Part shown: positions 45,040-55,655 of the stretch, piece after piece
Numbering within the stretch: the stretch's first letter is position 1
How the letters are laid out: every line of letters begins with the position of its first letter
Origin: Histoplasma ohiense
Lineage: Eukaryota; Ascomycota; Eurotiomycetes; Onygenales; Ajellomycetaceae
DNA length: 64,000 nt
Assembly (NCBI GenBank): GCA_017607445.1
Contig: JAEVHH010000001.1
Span: 6,448,001-6,512,000 of the forward strand
Direction: 5' to 3'
Position numbers and translations under genes: made by a program
Notes under the pieces: generated by a model
Databases searched by the model: none
What the model saw: only the letters and a program-made list of their open reading frames with translations
Told to the model about the DNA's origin: nothing

Positions 45040-45983
45040 GGTTTACTCAGAGCAATCATATTCAAACATTGATTCATGAAGTGCTCTGACTTGTTGCAGT
45101 GTATGCAGACTTCTCTGATGATTTGATCAGCAGTGTCCTTTCCTGAGATGTTGGGGACTCTCAGATGACTTGTGTTTACATGTGGAACTCAGTTCATTGA
45201 TTCTGATTCAGAGATGAAGGGCACTGCAGAGCAGTTTGAGATGTATGCATTTGTTCAGCAGAATCCTCTGCAATTTTGAAGTGTGCAGAACTGAGACAGA
45301 TTGTTGTTCAACAGATGAAAATCAGTGCAGAATTCACTGTATGTTGAGAGCTTCAGACACTCTATACTTTGATTATACAACTGAAAGTTCAAATTCTTGA
45401 ACAGTATATTGATCTTGACAGCATCATCCCAGTCTTGCTCATCTGCTTCTAGAAGCTTGCAATTGAATTCAGAAAGATAAGTTGTCAATGCAATATTCAT
45501 CTGATGAGTCTGATTAAGTCAGTCTAATGTCTTGACTTGAAGTGTAGAATTGAGAAAGAGGGAGTTGAGTTGTTGGAAGACTAGCTCTGATGTATGCTGA
45601 TGATTCTGACAATGACTCATTCAGGGTTGGAATTTTGCTAACACATCACCATTCAATCTGCTATAAATATACCATGCTTGATTGGATAGTGAGTCTATTG
45701 CTTGTTCATTGATGTTCAATTTGGTGTTTGCTTTTGACTTCCACACAAGATAGAGTGCTAGATCTCTCTTGTATTTGTTGAGGATTGAAAGCTTCTCTCT
45801 TGAGAGCTTTTCATGAGGTGCAGGTGTAGAAGAAACAGTGAACATGAAAGTGCTCATCTCAGCAAATCATCATTGCAATTCAGTCATCTGTAGTATCTGC
45901 TGCTGAAGAATGCTTTGTAGATCTAAGTTATTGTCCACCACATTCGGGTGCAGTGGGTGTTTGTAGAATTGTTCATAATTCAT
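45040..45983 (-). pseudogene. Gypsy C gag, few stops
   Basis: ATG at 45983 (MNYEQFYKHPLHPN), then a glutamine-rich helix (LQSILQQQILQMTELQQ), and the capsid-like core 45857-45621 (REKLSILNKYKRDLALYLVW) and 45500-45255 (TYLSEFNCKLLEADEQDWD). The C-terminal CCHC knuckle (C-x2-C-NKSEHFMNQC) is near 45110-45060. Stops occur between the pieces, at tryptophan codons. The leader between the primer site and gag (45984-46366) is free of genes and contains repeated actcag-g/a-cct words at 46126-46350. Confidence 0.85.
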
Positions 45984-46366
45984 TTTGATATCTAAGAATA
46001 TGTAATAATAAAAAAAGAAAAAGAAATACTTGTGAGCATTTGATTCTCTTGCAGACACTATTTGCAGTGTTGCAGTGCTAAGCTTGATCAAGCTTCTTTG
46101 TGAACACTATTTGCAGTGTTATGGTTTGTAGGCACTCAGGCCTTGTAGAACACAGTCAATTGTGTTTTGAACACTTAGACACAACAGTCTATATAACTAA
46201 TGATAGAGGCACTCAGACCCATGAGGGATCTCTTGTAATGACTAGGCACTCAGGCCTGTAAACAACACACTCGGGCGTAAGAACTGGTAACAAGGCACTC
46301 GGGCCTTAAACAATGCACTCAGATGTAAGAACTAATAACAAGGCACTCAGATCTAAAATGCAGAAG

Positions 46367-46379
46367 AATCAATTTGTAA
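46367..46379 (-). promoter_or_regulatory. Primer binding site of gypsy C
   Basis: The plus-strand aatcaatttgtaa next to the 5' LTR corresponds to TTACAAATTGATT on the element strand. The LTR of the same copy contains AATCAATTCATAAT. With the decayed CpG restored both become perfectly complementary over 13-14 nt, as in copies B, D (60191-60203) and E (55104-55116). Confidence 0.6.
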
Positions 46380-46849
46380 TGTAATGAGTGTACTTCAATT
46401 AATGATTTGATACTATTCTAATTACAGATTATGAATTGATTAAGAAAAGAAAGAGAAAAGAAATCAGAAGAAAAGGTTGTATGAAGAGGGTTCTTATAGA
46501 GGAAAGTTCAGAGTGAAAGAATATCAGAAGCCACTCCACAGTGGAGTGCAGAGTGGAAGAACATTAAGGGGTACGTGTAAGAATTGTTAGAAGCTACACG
46601 AGCGCGGAACACAGAGTGGAAGAATATAAGAAGCTATGCAGAAGAATTGTTAGAGACTACACAAGTATGGAGCATGAAGTGAAAGAATGTTAAGAGCTAT
46701 ACAGAAGAATCATTAGAAACTATGTGAGCGCGGAGCACAGAGTGAAAGAACATCGAGGGTTATGCAAGGTCACAACAGCCAGAAACAAGCGGGTGCAGGA
46801 GGGGAGTTGATTGCGTAAGTTAATTACTAATGAATGCTAATCTGTCACA
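46380..46849 (-). repeat. 5' LTR of gypsy C (470 bp)
   Basis: It ends on the plus strand at gctaatctgtcaca. Its outer 250 bp keep CpGs and GG pairs (gtgagcgcggagcac, aagcgggtgcagg), whereas the inner end has lost them (tgtaatgagtgtacttcaa). Confidence 0.94.
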
Positions 46850-46854
46850 GTATC

Positions 46855-48200
46855 TCAGCTTTGATGACTGTCTCTTCTATGATCTGATCTCCAATCATCA
46901 GAGGGGGTGCTCTGAGGTTGAGTTTCAGCTTATGTCATGCTATCACTCAGTACAGATCTCTGCCATCTCTGATCTCATTGATTATCTGTCTTCAGTATGC
47001 ATGCTTGATCTTGCACACTGTGTTCTTGAACTGATGTTTTGTGGCCTCTGTCTGATGAGTGGTGAGCTCTCAATGTACTCTTTGACAGTCTGCTGTTTAT
47101 CAGAGAGCTGTAGTCTGTTCTTATTGCACTGACTTACTGACTGTCTGAGCTGCAGTCAGAAGATTCTGAGTGAAGCATTGAGTCAGATCATCAAACTGTA
47201 CTGCATTCTCAACTTTATCTGAGTAAGATATATTCATTATAAGATCTCTGATAAAATCTGCAAAGAGCTTCAGCTGGGAGTCTGTGATCTTGATCTGAGC
47301 TCTGCTCTGTTGTATCTGAAGTGTTGTCAGTAGTATAGTAATCATAGACTGATAATCTGAGCTGCAGTGTAAATCTTGATGCACTGAAGTGAAAGCAAAG
47401 ATCACATTGAAGAAGATGAGATCAATCATATAGTCTGCTGTATGAATTGAAATATCTATCTCTTTCACAAAGTTCATTCTGTGTTCACTGATTCACTGGA
47501 CAAGCTTCTCTTCTTGATGCAGATTCACTGCCTCTGATTCAAAGACATCATATCATACATTGAAATCTCCATCTACTAGACAGTGAGCTGATGAGCTTAA
47601 ATTGATCAGATAGTTCATGACTGTATCTGTCTCAGACTGTCTGTACACATTGAGAATGTGACAGTCATTGACACTGATTCACAGCAGATCTCTGTTTTGC
47701 ACAGATCAGTGTTGCTGTGTTCTTATCTTTAAACTCTTATGTATATATATCATGATCTGAGGTCTCTTCTCCTTTCACTGCTTCAGATTAGTGTCATTCC
47801 AGCAGTCTATGAATGCAAAGCACTCATATGCTAAGTGATTAGAAGTCTTGATATCAGAGTGTGTGTAAGACTTCTGTATACAGATCACTTCACAGCTCTG
47901 CTTGAAAGCAAGCTGCAGAGCTGCTGTGTGACAGAGAGCTGTTCTGACTGTATTTATTCAAAAGATCTGTAAAGAGTGATTTTTCTGCTGATTGTTTCTG
48001 CAGCATCAGCTGTGTTGCTGATGTTGATGTTCTAATATAAGAAGTCATTTGATGAGCTGCTGTCAAAGTTCATCTGCAGAATGAGATTGAAGAATCTCAG
48101 ATCTGTTGTCTGCATGCTGAGACTAGACTGTTTTTTGACTGTTTGATTATGCTGTCACTTTGCTGTGTGAGCTGAGTGTCATCTGATGCAGGTCATCTGT
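46855..48200 (-). pseudogene. LINE2 APE-type endonuclease, degraded
   Basis: The best readable piece is 47477-47121 (minus): MIDLIFFNVIF and DLHCSSDYQSM, matching the end of LINE endonucleases (T-x-DL-x-F-S and H-x-x-SDH). Upstream, around 47600-47560, the D-F-N-x-H box region is decayed. The domain is cut from RT by gypsy C at 46854. Confidence 0.7.
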
Positions 48201-48239
48201 CAGATGACATTCTTTTCACTGATGAAGCTCTGAGTAGTC

Positions 48240-49764
48240 ATTCACTTGCAGAGTACTAGCTTGATGAGCTGTGTTGACTGAGTTGATTGAGTGAATGATG
48301 TAGATATCATCACTGCAATTATTGATGCTGACTGTGCTGATGATGATTGCTGCTTCTGAGCATCTCTGTGACATCTGTCATCAAGATGATGGACAGCTGC
48401 TAGCTTCTTTTGAGTTAAATGTCTGAGAATGCCATTCACACATCTGAGCATGACAGAGCAGTGCTGATGCTCAGCTGAATAGAGTTGACAGCAGTTGACA
48501 CACTGTGATGCTCTCTTGCACTCCATATCTGTTGATCTCTTGTGCTGACTTGTGAGCTCACTGCAGTTGAAGCATCTCATCAGTCATGCACACTTTGATG
48601 AGTAGCAGTACCTCTGACATTCTGAGTCATATCTCACTGTCAGTGATCTTTTCTCAATGAGTCTGACCCTTTCACTGATATTGAAGAGTAGAAGTCTTTC
48701 ACTGAGATGAGAAAGAAGACAATTCATGTAATCTTTCTCATCTTAAAATTCACTCCATGTCACAAGAGTCAACAGCTCACTGATTTTATCTTTGTCTGAG
48801 TCAGAATCTCTTTCTCAATCATCTTGTCTGTGGAGATTCTTGTCTCTTTTCAGTTCTGAACAAATTCTGAGACTTCTGAAATAGCATAATTGTATCATCA
48901 CTCTGATAGCTGAATCTCTGTGATGTCAAGAACTTCACAGAGAGTAGCCACTGTCTTCTCAGTGATCAGAGCATTGTATATACCTCTGTTGCTTGATGTG
49001 ATCACTCAATCTGTTCTGATGAGCTTCATCTTCAGCACATTAGCCACATCTCTCATTCTCTGAATGTTTGCAACAATTATCTGCTGCACAGTATATGGCT
49101 GCAGCTGAGTGATCTGTTTCTCTGATTGAAGAATAATGAGAACTCATGAATTCTTCTGCTGTTTTGTGTCTTCTGTGAGACTTCTTGATTGACTGATGTT
49201 CTTGAGCTGCAGACTGGCTCCACTAGCTCTATCAGCTGAGAAAGCTGCAGTCTTGACAGAGATAGCTTCAGAGAGAACAGAATTTTTTCTCTTCTGCACA
49301 ATGCTCATTCAGATAGTTGACTCTTTCACAGTTGTCTTTGCTGAATTTGACTGTGAGTGAGTATTCAGAGCAGTACTCTCTTTCAGAGTTGATGCTGCAC
49401 TCAGATCTGCTGTCACATATGTGATGAATCTTTCACAGAAGACTCAGACAAAGTTCTGACTGACTGACTGTTTCTTCTTCTCAACTCAGTTGTTCAGAAT
49501 CTTTGTTAATCTGATGAGAGTCTTCTGCTGCAGATTCTGTTGTTGTTGAGTCTTCTCAAACTGCTTCTATAGCTGAAAGATGATCATGAGAATGCTGTCA
49601 CTGACTTCTTTGAGAACTGAAGAAGACATTGTAACAGTCTTTCTCTGTTTCTTATCAGTCTTTTCAGTAACAAAATTGACTGGTGACTCCAGCTTCAGTG
49701 GTCTGATGTAGGCTGTGTCAATGTTCTTGAGTGGATGGAAGAGTGTTGAGGGCTCCATGACCAC
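48240..49764 (-). pseudogene. LINE2 ORF1 with zinc knuckles, degraded
   Basis: The start at ATG 49764 begins an open frame of 65 codons (to 49567). A second open piece is 49301-49077. At the end, 48580-48242 carries cysteine-rich knuckles: CFNCSELTSQHKRSTDMEC and CVNCCQLYSAEHQHC, typical of Tad ORF1. Many TGA codons separate the pieces. The 5' UTR from 49765 to 49913 is short and keeps GC-rich words (acccctacgttcgtggg). Confidence 0.75.
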
Positions 49765-49925
49765 TCAACCTGTGCAGTACACACACATAGAGTAATCACA
49801 GAGGGTGTGTGATGATGTTGAACAGATTGAAGGATTAAAATTATACAAAAAACAGTTAGAAAATAGAAAAATTCAAATGTACCCCTACGTTCGTGGGTAG
49901 TTGTATGGATGTATACAAATGCAGA

Positions 49926-50103
49926 GCACAGAGTGAAAGAACATTAAGAGCTATGCAGAAGAATCATTAGAAACTATGCAAGTGCAGAGCACAGAGTGAA
50001 AGAACATCAAGAATTATGTGAGATCACAATGGTCAGAAATAAGTGAGTGCAGAAGAGGAGTTGATTGCATAAAATAATTACTAACAGATACTAACCCATC
50101 ACA
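49926..50103 (-). repeat. 3' LTR of gypsy E, right part
   Basis: It continues from 29759 after LINE2 (gcacagagtgaaag...) and ends cccatcaca. It is followed by the decayed polypurine tract (ttatccctctctac) of E. Confidence 0.9.
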
Positions 50104-53100
50104 TTATCCCTCTCTACTGAGATGAGTGAGAACTCATAGATGTCGAGGGCAGCAGTGTTCTTCAAAATGAATGCAGATTCTCAGATCAGACAATTATATT
50201 CTACTCATTTGATGAGATATTTGCAGTGATGATGATTGATTCTATCATCAAGAATTGCTTCAATTTCTCACTTGAGTTTATTGTCTTCTTCTATAATGAT
50301 GAGTGACTGTCAATTGAAGATTCTCTGTGAGGGGAATGGATCCTCAGCCACAGGTTGGAGCAGGTTCATATGAAAGACATTATAAATGTCAGATGAGATG
50401 TTAAGTTGATAATTGTATATATCTAGCACTTTCTTCACTGTATATCTGATATGATGATAATCTAGTGTATGTGAGAAACAGTTCATTCTTATGTTCTTGA
50501 GATTCAGTCAGACTTTGTCTTCTACATGATATTGAGTCACAGAACTTGTTCTGATATTCATTTGATTTTTATAATCTTGCTGAGCACTGATCATTGAAGC
50601 TTCTGCTTATTTATAGATTTTCTTCAGCTTGCTCACAATGTTCTCTGCTGTCTATATGAAACTGCAGATGTATGTGATTTCTCAGAGAGTCTTGAGAAAG
50701 TTCAGAATCTTTAAGTTATATCTATATAGAAGAAAGAATGAGCTTACATCTGTTGTAGCAGAATCTCAATCATTAATTACAATCTCAGCATATGACAGCA
50801 GATTGCTTCAGTTGTCTTGTGTATAATTGCAGAACTTACAGAGAATGTTCTTTATCATTTGTATCATTCTCTCAGTAGCTTCATCAGTCTCTGAGTGGTA
50901 CACTGTTGATAACTTTCATTCAATTCTTAATAATTGGCATACACAGGCTCAGAGTGCACTGATGAATTGACTGTCTCTATCTGACACAATGAATGAAGAC
51001 AGACTGTGTATACAATAGAACAGACTTCTGACAAAGACATCTGCAACTACTTCAGCATTCATCTTGTCACAGAGCTGTAGTATTACATTCTTACTGAGTT
51101 GATCAACAATGACTAGAATGTTTGTAGAACCTCCACTTTCAGATAAGAAAACTGCAAAATCAATGACTATATCACATCAAGTTCAGTCAGAGACAGATAG
51201 AGACTTCAGCATCTCTTTTCAGCATTCACATCATGCCATCACTGAGCTGCAGTGATCACAGTTGTGTACAAATCAGCATATATCTTTCAACATATCTGAT
51301 CAGTAGAATTCTTGGACAACAATGTTGTACATGATTTCACATTCTGAGTGCTCAGTCATCAGTGAGTCATGAATTTCTTGTATGATCTGTGTTTGTAGAG
51401 ATTCTGAATCAGAGACTCATCATCTATCTCAAAAGTGTAAGCAGTTTTCATCATCAATCAAACATACTGAGATATTCATTCTTGAGTATACATCTGTGGA
51501 GAATCAAGATGCTCTGTTTTGTATGACTTCAGTACCTTGTTGTCAGAATTCATCTGCTTCTGCTGCTAGCTTTCATTGTTCTTTGAGTGAGAGTTCTTGA
51601 GCTTGAGACTGATTGACATGTATGTGAGGTTCATCTGATTGTGTAGGACTTTCTATGATTGCAGAGTTGATTAATCAATACTCTCAGTGTTTTCATCTAT
51701 TGTTCAAGTCATCAGATAGTATATCTTGTTCTCAGCAGAACAGAGCATCTGCAAGAGTGTTCTCTACTTCAGATTAATAATGAATTGTGAATGAAAAACA
51801 GCTAAGAAACAATGATCAACACATATGTTTTTCAGTGAGTTTATGAGTGATTGTGAAGTACTTTAAGTTCTTATGATCAGTAACAATCTCAAACTTTTCA
51901 ACACTCATAAGTTCAGACTTTTATTATTTGAGACATCATATGATCACTAGAAGCTTCTTGTTGTAGATTTTATAGTTGCATTCAGCAGATGATATCTTTT
52001 TCAAGGTGAAGATACAGAGTTGTAGAACATCTTCATTATTATATTACATCAGTGTCTCATCTACTACATAATCTGAGGCATCTGTTTTGAGAATCATATG
52101 TTTATTCAGATTGAATGATTGCAGCATCAAGATGCTTGTGAATATACACTTCAGCTTTTTGAATACTGTGTCTGCTTCATCAGTCCATTGAAATACAGTG
52201 TCTTTTCAGATCAGATTCATCAGTGGTTGTATGATATCAGAGAAGTCTTTGATAAATCTTTGATAGAAGTTGATGAATTCTAGAAAGCTTCTAGTCTCTT
52301 TTACTAAGACTGATATCTTTCAGTTGAGGATTGCTTCCACCTTCTTAGAATCCATGCATACACCTTTTTCAGCTTCAATGATGAATTCTAGATAGATTGT
52401 AGACTTAGTCTCAAAGTTGCATTTGTCAATGTCCATTTGCAGTCCAGCTTTTCATAGGCAGTCAAGCACTTGTCATACATATTTGCAGTGCTCAGTAAGT
52501 GATTCATCAGTGAAGATCAGAATATTGTTCATGTACACTGAGATGATCTTATTAAGCAGATCTTATAGAGCTCAGTTAATGTATTTCTGAAACATGCTTG
52601 AAGCATTTGCTAATTCAAAGAGAGTCACTGTTCATTCATATAATTCATAACATGTACAAAAGACAGTTAGTCATTTATCATCTTCATTAATTCTTATCTT
52701 GTAGAAGGCCACAGAGATGTCAAGTTTCATAAATCATTTCACTTTTTCTATTCATTCAAGCATTTCATTGATGAGTGAAAGAGAGTATTGATTCTTCTGT
52801 GTAATCTTGTTGAGTTCTCAATAGTCAACACAGAATTGTAAGCCTTCTTCTGATTTCTTCACAAACAGTACAGATGCTGCAGCAGATAAGTTGCTAATAT
52901 GAATGAAGTCTTTGTCTAGTAATTCATTGAGCATTTTTCATAGAATGAGAAGCTCATTGCATGATATACTGTAGAGAGAATCTCAGAGTGGTTGCAGATT
53001 CTTATCATCTTTTTTGATGAGTTTGATTATATGATCTATACTGTGTTCTCAGTGAGGAGGAAGCTTTTCAGCTTCTTTTTTGTTGAACACATCTGTGAAA

Positions 53101-53663
53101 TCTTCATACAATTCAGATAGTTCTTTGCATGATTTCTTGAGATTCTTGAGTTCTAGTTTCTCTAACATCTTTTTGATATCTGTTATGTTAATGACAAACA
53201 CTTGGATGTTCTTCTTCTCATGTGCTTGATGAGTTAGTAGTTTGTACACTTTCACTGATATCTGAGTAAGATCAGTGGTTCTATTGACATCTTTCTTGTA
53301 AACACAGTCACCTTCTGAGAAAATAAGGCAGTGGTTGCATGCATCCAACAAGGTTTCAAATTCTGTGAGCTATGATAGGCCAAGCATTAGATCATACTCA
53401 AGATCTTGTATTTTATATGTATATACATTCTTTTTCTCATGTTCTTCTACATCAACATTAAATCTTATCATATTGTAGAAGATGGATTCTCTGAGGTCAT
53501 CAAATTCACTGAGCTTATATAGCTTGAAAAAGAAGATACACTGAAGCTTATGCTTCTCAATCAGCTGAATGTCTATAAGAGTGTAATGAAGAAAATCACT
53601 GTCTATCATTGTTTGTATGTTGACTAAGCTATTTACAATGACAGAGACTATGATTGTGTTCAT
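50104..53663 (-). pseudogene. Gypsy E pol, degraded
   Basis: On the minus strand: protease 53663-53370 (D-S-D in place of D-S-G: AMIDSGF reads TMIDSDF), linker 53351-53049, RT about 52930-52240, RNase H about 52190-51830, integrase about 51350-50640, chromodomain about 50310-50170. The RT active site reads Y-M-N-N (52524-52535), both Asp lost. TGA codons are frequent. The layout is identical to copies B and C. Confidence 0.86.
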
Positions 53664-53899
53664 TTGTATCTTCTGCTTAAATCTTCAGCTAGCTTTCTGC
53701 TCCTTGAGCTCTCATCTGTGTTTTAGAGTGAGAGCTCATCTTTTCCCTGTTCTTGCCTGTCTGTGGATGACACAGCATTCACACATATGGGGGGTTTACT
53801 CAGAACAATCACATTCAGACATTGATTTGCAAAGTGCTCTGACTTATCACAGCATATACAGACTTCTCTGACAATTCAGTTGATGATGTTTTTTTCTGA

Positions 53900-54736
53900 G
53901 ATGTTGAAGATTCTTGAATGACTTGCATTTATATGTGGGACTCAGTTCATTGATTCTGATTCAGAGGTGGGGGATGCTGCAGAGTGGTTCAGAGTGTACA
54001 CATTTGTTCAGCAGAATTCTCTGCAATTTTGAAGTGCACAGAACTGAGACAGATTGTTGTTCAATAGATGAAGATCAGTGCAGAATTCACTGTATATTGA
54101 AAGCTTTGAATACTCTATACTTCAGTTATACAACTGAAAGTTCAAGTTTTTGAACAATATGTTGATCTTGACAGTGTCATTTCAGTCTTGCTCATCTGCT
54201 TCTAGAAGTTTGCAATTGAATTCAGAAAGATAAGTTGTCAACACAACATTCATCTGATGAGTCTGATTAAGTCAGTCTAACACCTTGGTTTGAAGTGTAG
54301 AATTGAGGAAGAGAGAGTTGAGTTGTTGAAAGACTAGCTCTGACATACATTGATTGTTCTGACAATGACTCATTCAGAGTTGGAATTTTGCTAACACATC
54401 ATCATCCAATCTGCTATGAATATACCATGCTTGATTGGATAGTGAGCCTATTGCTTGTCTGTCAATATTCAATTTGGTGTTTACTTTTGACTTCCATGTG
54501 AGGTAGAGTGCTAGATCTCTCTTGTATTTATTGAGAATTGAGAGCTTCTCTCTTGAGGACTTTTTGTGAGGTGTGGGTGTAAAAGGAACAGTGAATGTGG
54601 AAGTGCTCATCTCAGCAAGTCATTGTTGCAATTCAGCCATCTGTAGTGTCTGCTGCTGAAGAATGCTTCATAGATCTAAGTTATCATCTGCTGCTTTCAG
54701 ATGTGGTGGGTGTTCATAGAATTGTTTATAGTTCAT
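53900..54736 (-). pseudogene. Gypsy E gag, degraded
   Basis: ATG at 54736 (MNYKQFYEHPPH). The open piece 54610-54374 holds the capsid-like start (REKLSILNKYKRDLALYL). The TYLSEF...LLEADEQD motif is near 54240-54180. The knuckle region lies between gag and protease (53880-53830). The leader (54737-55103) shows no gene. Confidence 0.8.
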
Positions 54737-55116
54737 TTTGATGTCTAAGAACATGTAATAATAATATAAAAAAAGAAAAGAAATACTTGTAGGCACTCAG
54801 TTCTCTCACAGACACTATTCACAGTGTTGCAGTGCTAAGCTTGATCAAGCTTCTTTGTGAATGCTATTCACAGTGTTACAGTTCATAGACACTCAGGCCT
54901 TGTAGAACATAGTTGATTGTGTCTCAGATGCTTAGACACAACAGTCTATATAACTAACAATAGAGACACTCACACTCATAAGAGATCTCTTGTAATGACT
55001 AGACACTTGAGTCTGTAAACAACACACTCAGGCATAAGAACTGGTAACAATGCACTCAGATGTAAGAACTAATAACAAAGCACTTGAGTCTTAAATGCAG
55101 AAGAATCAATTTGTAA

Positions 55117-55650
55117 TGTAATGAATATACTTCAATTAACAATTTGGTACTATCCTAATTACAGATTATGAATTGATTAAGAAAGGAAAGAGAAAAGAAA
55201 TCAGAAGAAAAGATTGTACAAAGAGGGTTCTTATAGAGAAAAGTTCAGAGCAGAAGAATATCAGAAGCCACTCCACAGTGAAGTGCAGAGCAGAAGAACA
55301 TTAAGAGATATGTATAAGAATCATTAGAAACTACACAAGTATGAAGCATGAGATGAGAGAATCATTGAGAGCTATGTGAAAGAATCATTAGAGACTACAC
55401 AAGTGTGGAACACAGAGCAGAAGAACATTAGAAGCTATGTGGAAGAATCATTAGAGACTACACAAGTGCAGAGCACAGAGCAGAAGAATGTTAAGAGCTA
55501 TGTGAAAGAATTGTTAGAAACTACACAAGTGTGGAGCACAGAGTGGAAGAACATCGAGGGTTACACAAGGTCACAACAGCCAGGAATGAGCGGGTGCAGA
55601 AGGGGAGTTGATTGTGTAAGATAATTACTAATGAGTGCTAACCCATCACA
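55117..55650 (-). repeat. 5' LTR of gypsy E with three clear 63-bp subrepeats
   Basis: 534 bp, ending gctaacccatcaca and followed by atttg. The subrepeat unit is 63 bp, so a plus-strand frame (55376-55624) reads through as a 21-residue repeat (ESLETTQVWNTEQKNIRSYV-type). This is a by-product of the repeat length and not a gene. Confidence 0.93.
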
Positions 55651-55655
55651 ATTTG

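Larger units (their letters stand above)
40754..46849 (-). mobile_element. Gypsy C (type 1 chromovirus), full length, uninterrupted
   Basis: 6096 bp with the exact duplication gtatc (40749-40753, 46850-46854) in LINE2. LTRs are 40754-41350 (3', 597 bp) and 46380-46849 (5', 470 bp); they differ by 127 bp, i.e. two 63-bp subrepeats. It is the best copy for reading gag-pol because fewer TGA codons are present than in A, B, D and E. Confidence 0.95.
29760..49913 (-). mobile_element. LINE2 (second Tad-like LINE family), split by three insertions
   Basis: The 3' end on the left carries a (CAAA)n tail (tttgtttgtttg on the plus strand at 29760-29776). The 5' end is at about 49913. The flanking duplication is tataaatgcaga (29748-29759) and tacaaatgcaga (49914-49925), differing by one C/T. 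The element contains SINE S2, LINE1a and gypsy C. Removing these leaves about 6.37 kb: ORF1 (49764-48240), endonuclease (48200-46855), RT (40748-38946), RNase H (31654-31121) and a 3' part with a short repeat. It is heavily decayed. Confidence 0.87.
29404..55650 (-). mobile_element. Gypsy E (type 1 chromovirus), interrupted by LINE2
   Basis: The 3' LTR is 29404-29759 plus 49926-50103 (534 bp in total, split by LINE2). Internal gag-pol is 50104-55116, and the 5' LTR is 55117-55650 (534 bp). The target duplication atttg sits in gypsy D. Without LINE2 it is about 6.08 kb, equal to copies B and C. The primer-site 13-mer aatcaatttgtaa (plus strand) is at 55104-55116. Confidence 0.93.

Noticed and set aside
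55376..55624. Small gene coding for a 21-residue repeat protein
   Set aside because: It is the translation of the 63-bp LTR subrepeats; the same happens in no other copy with a fixed start.
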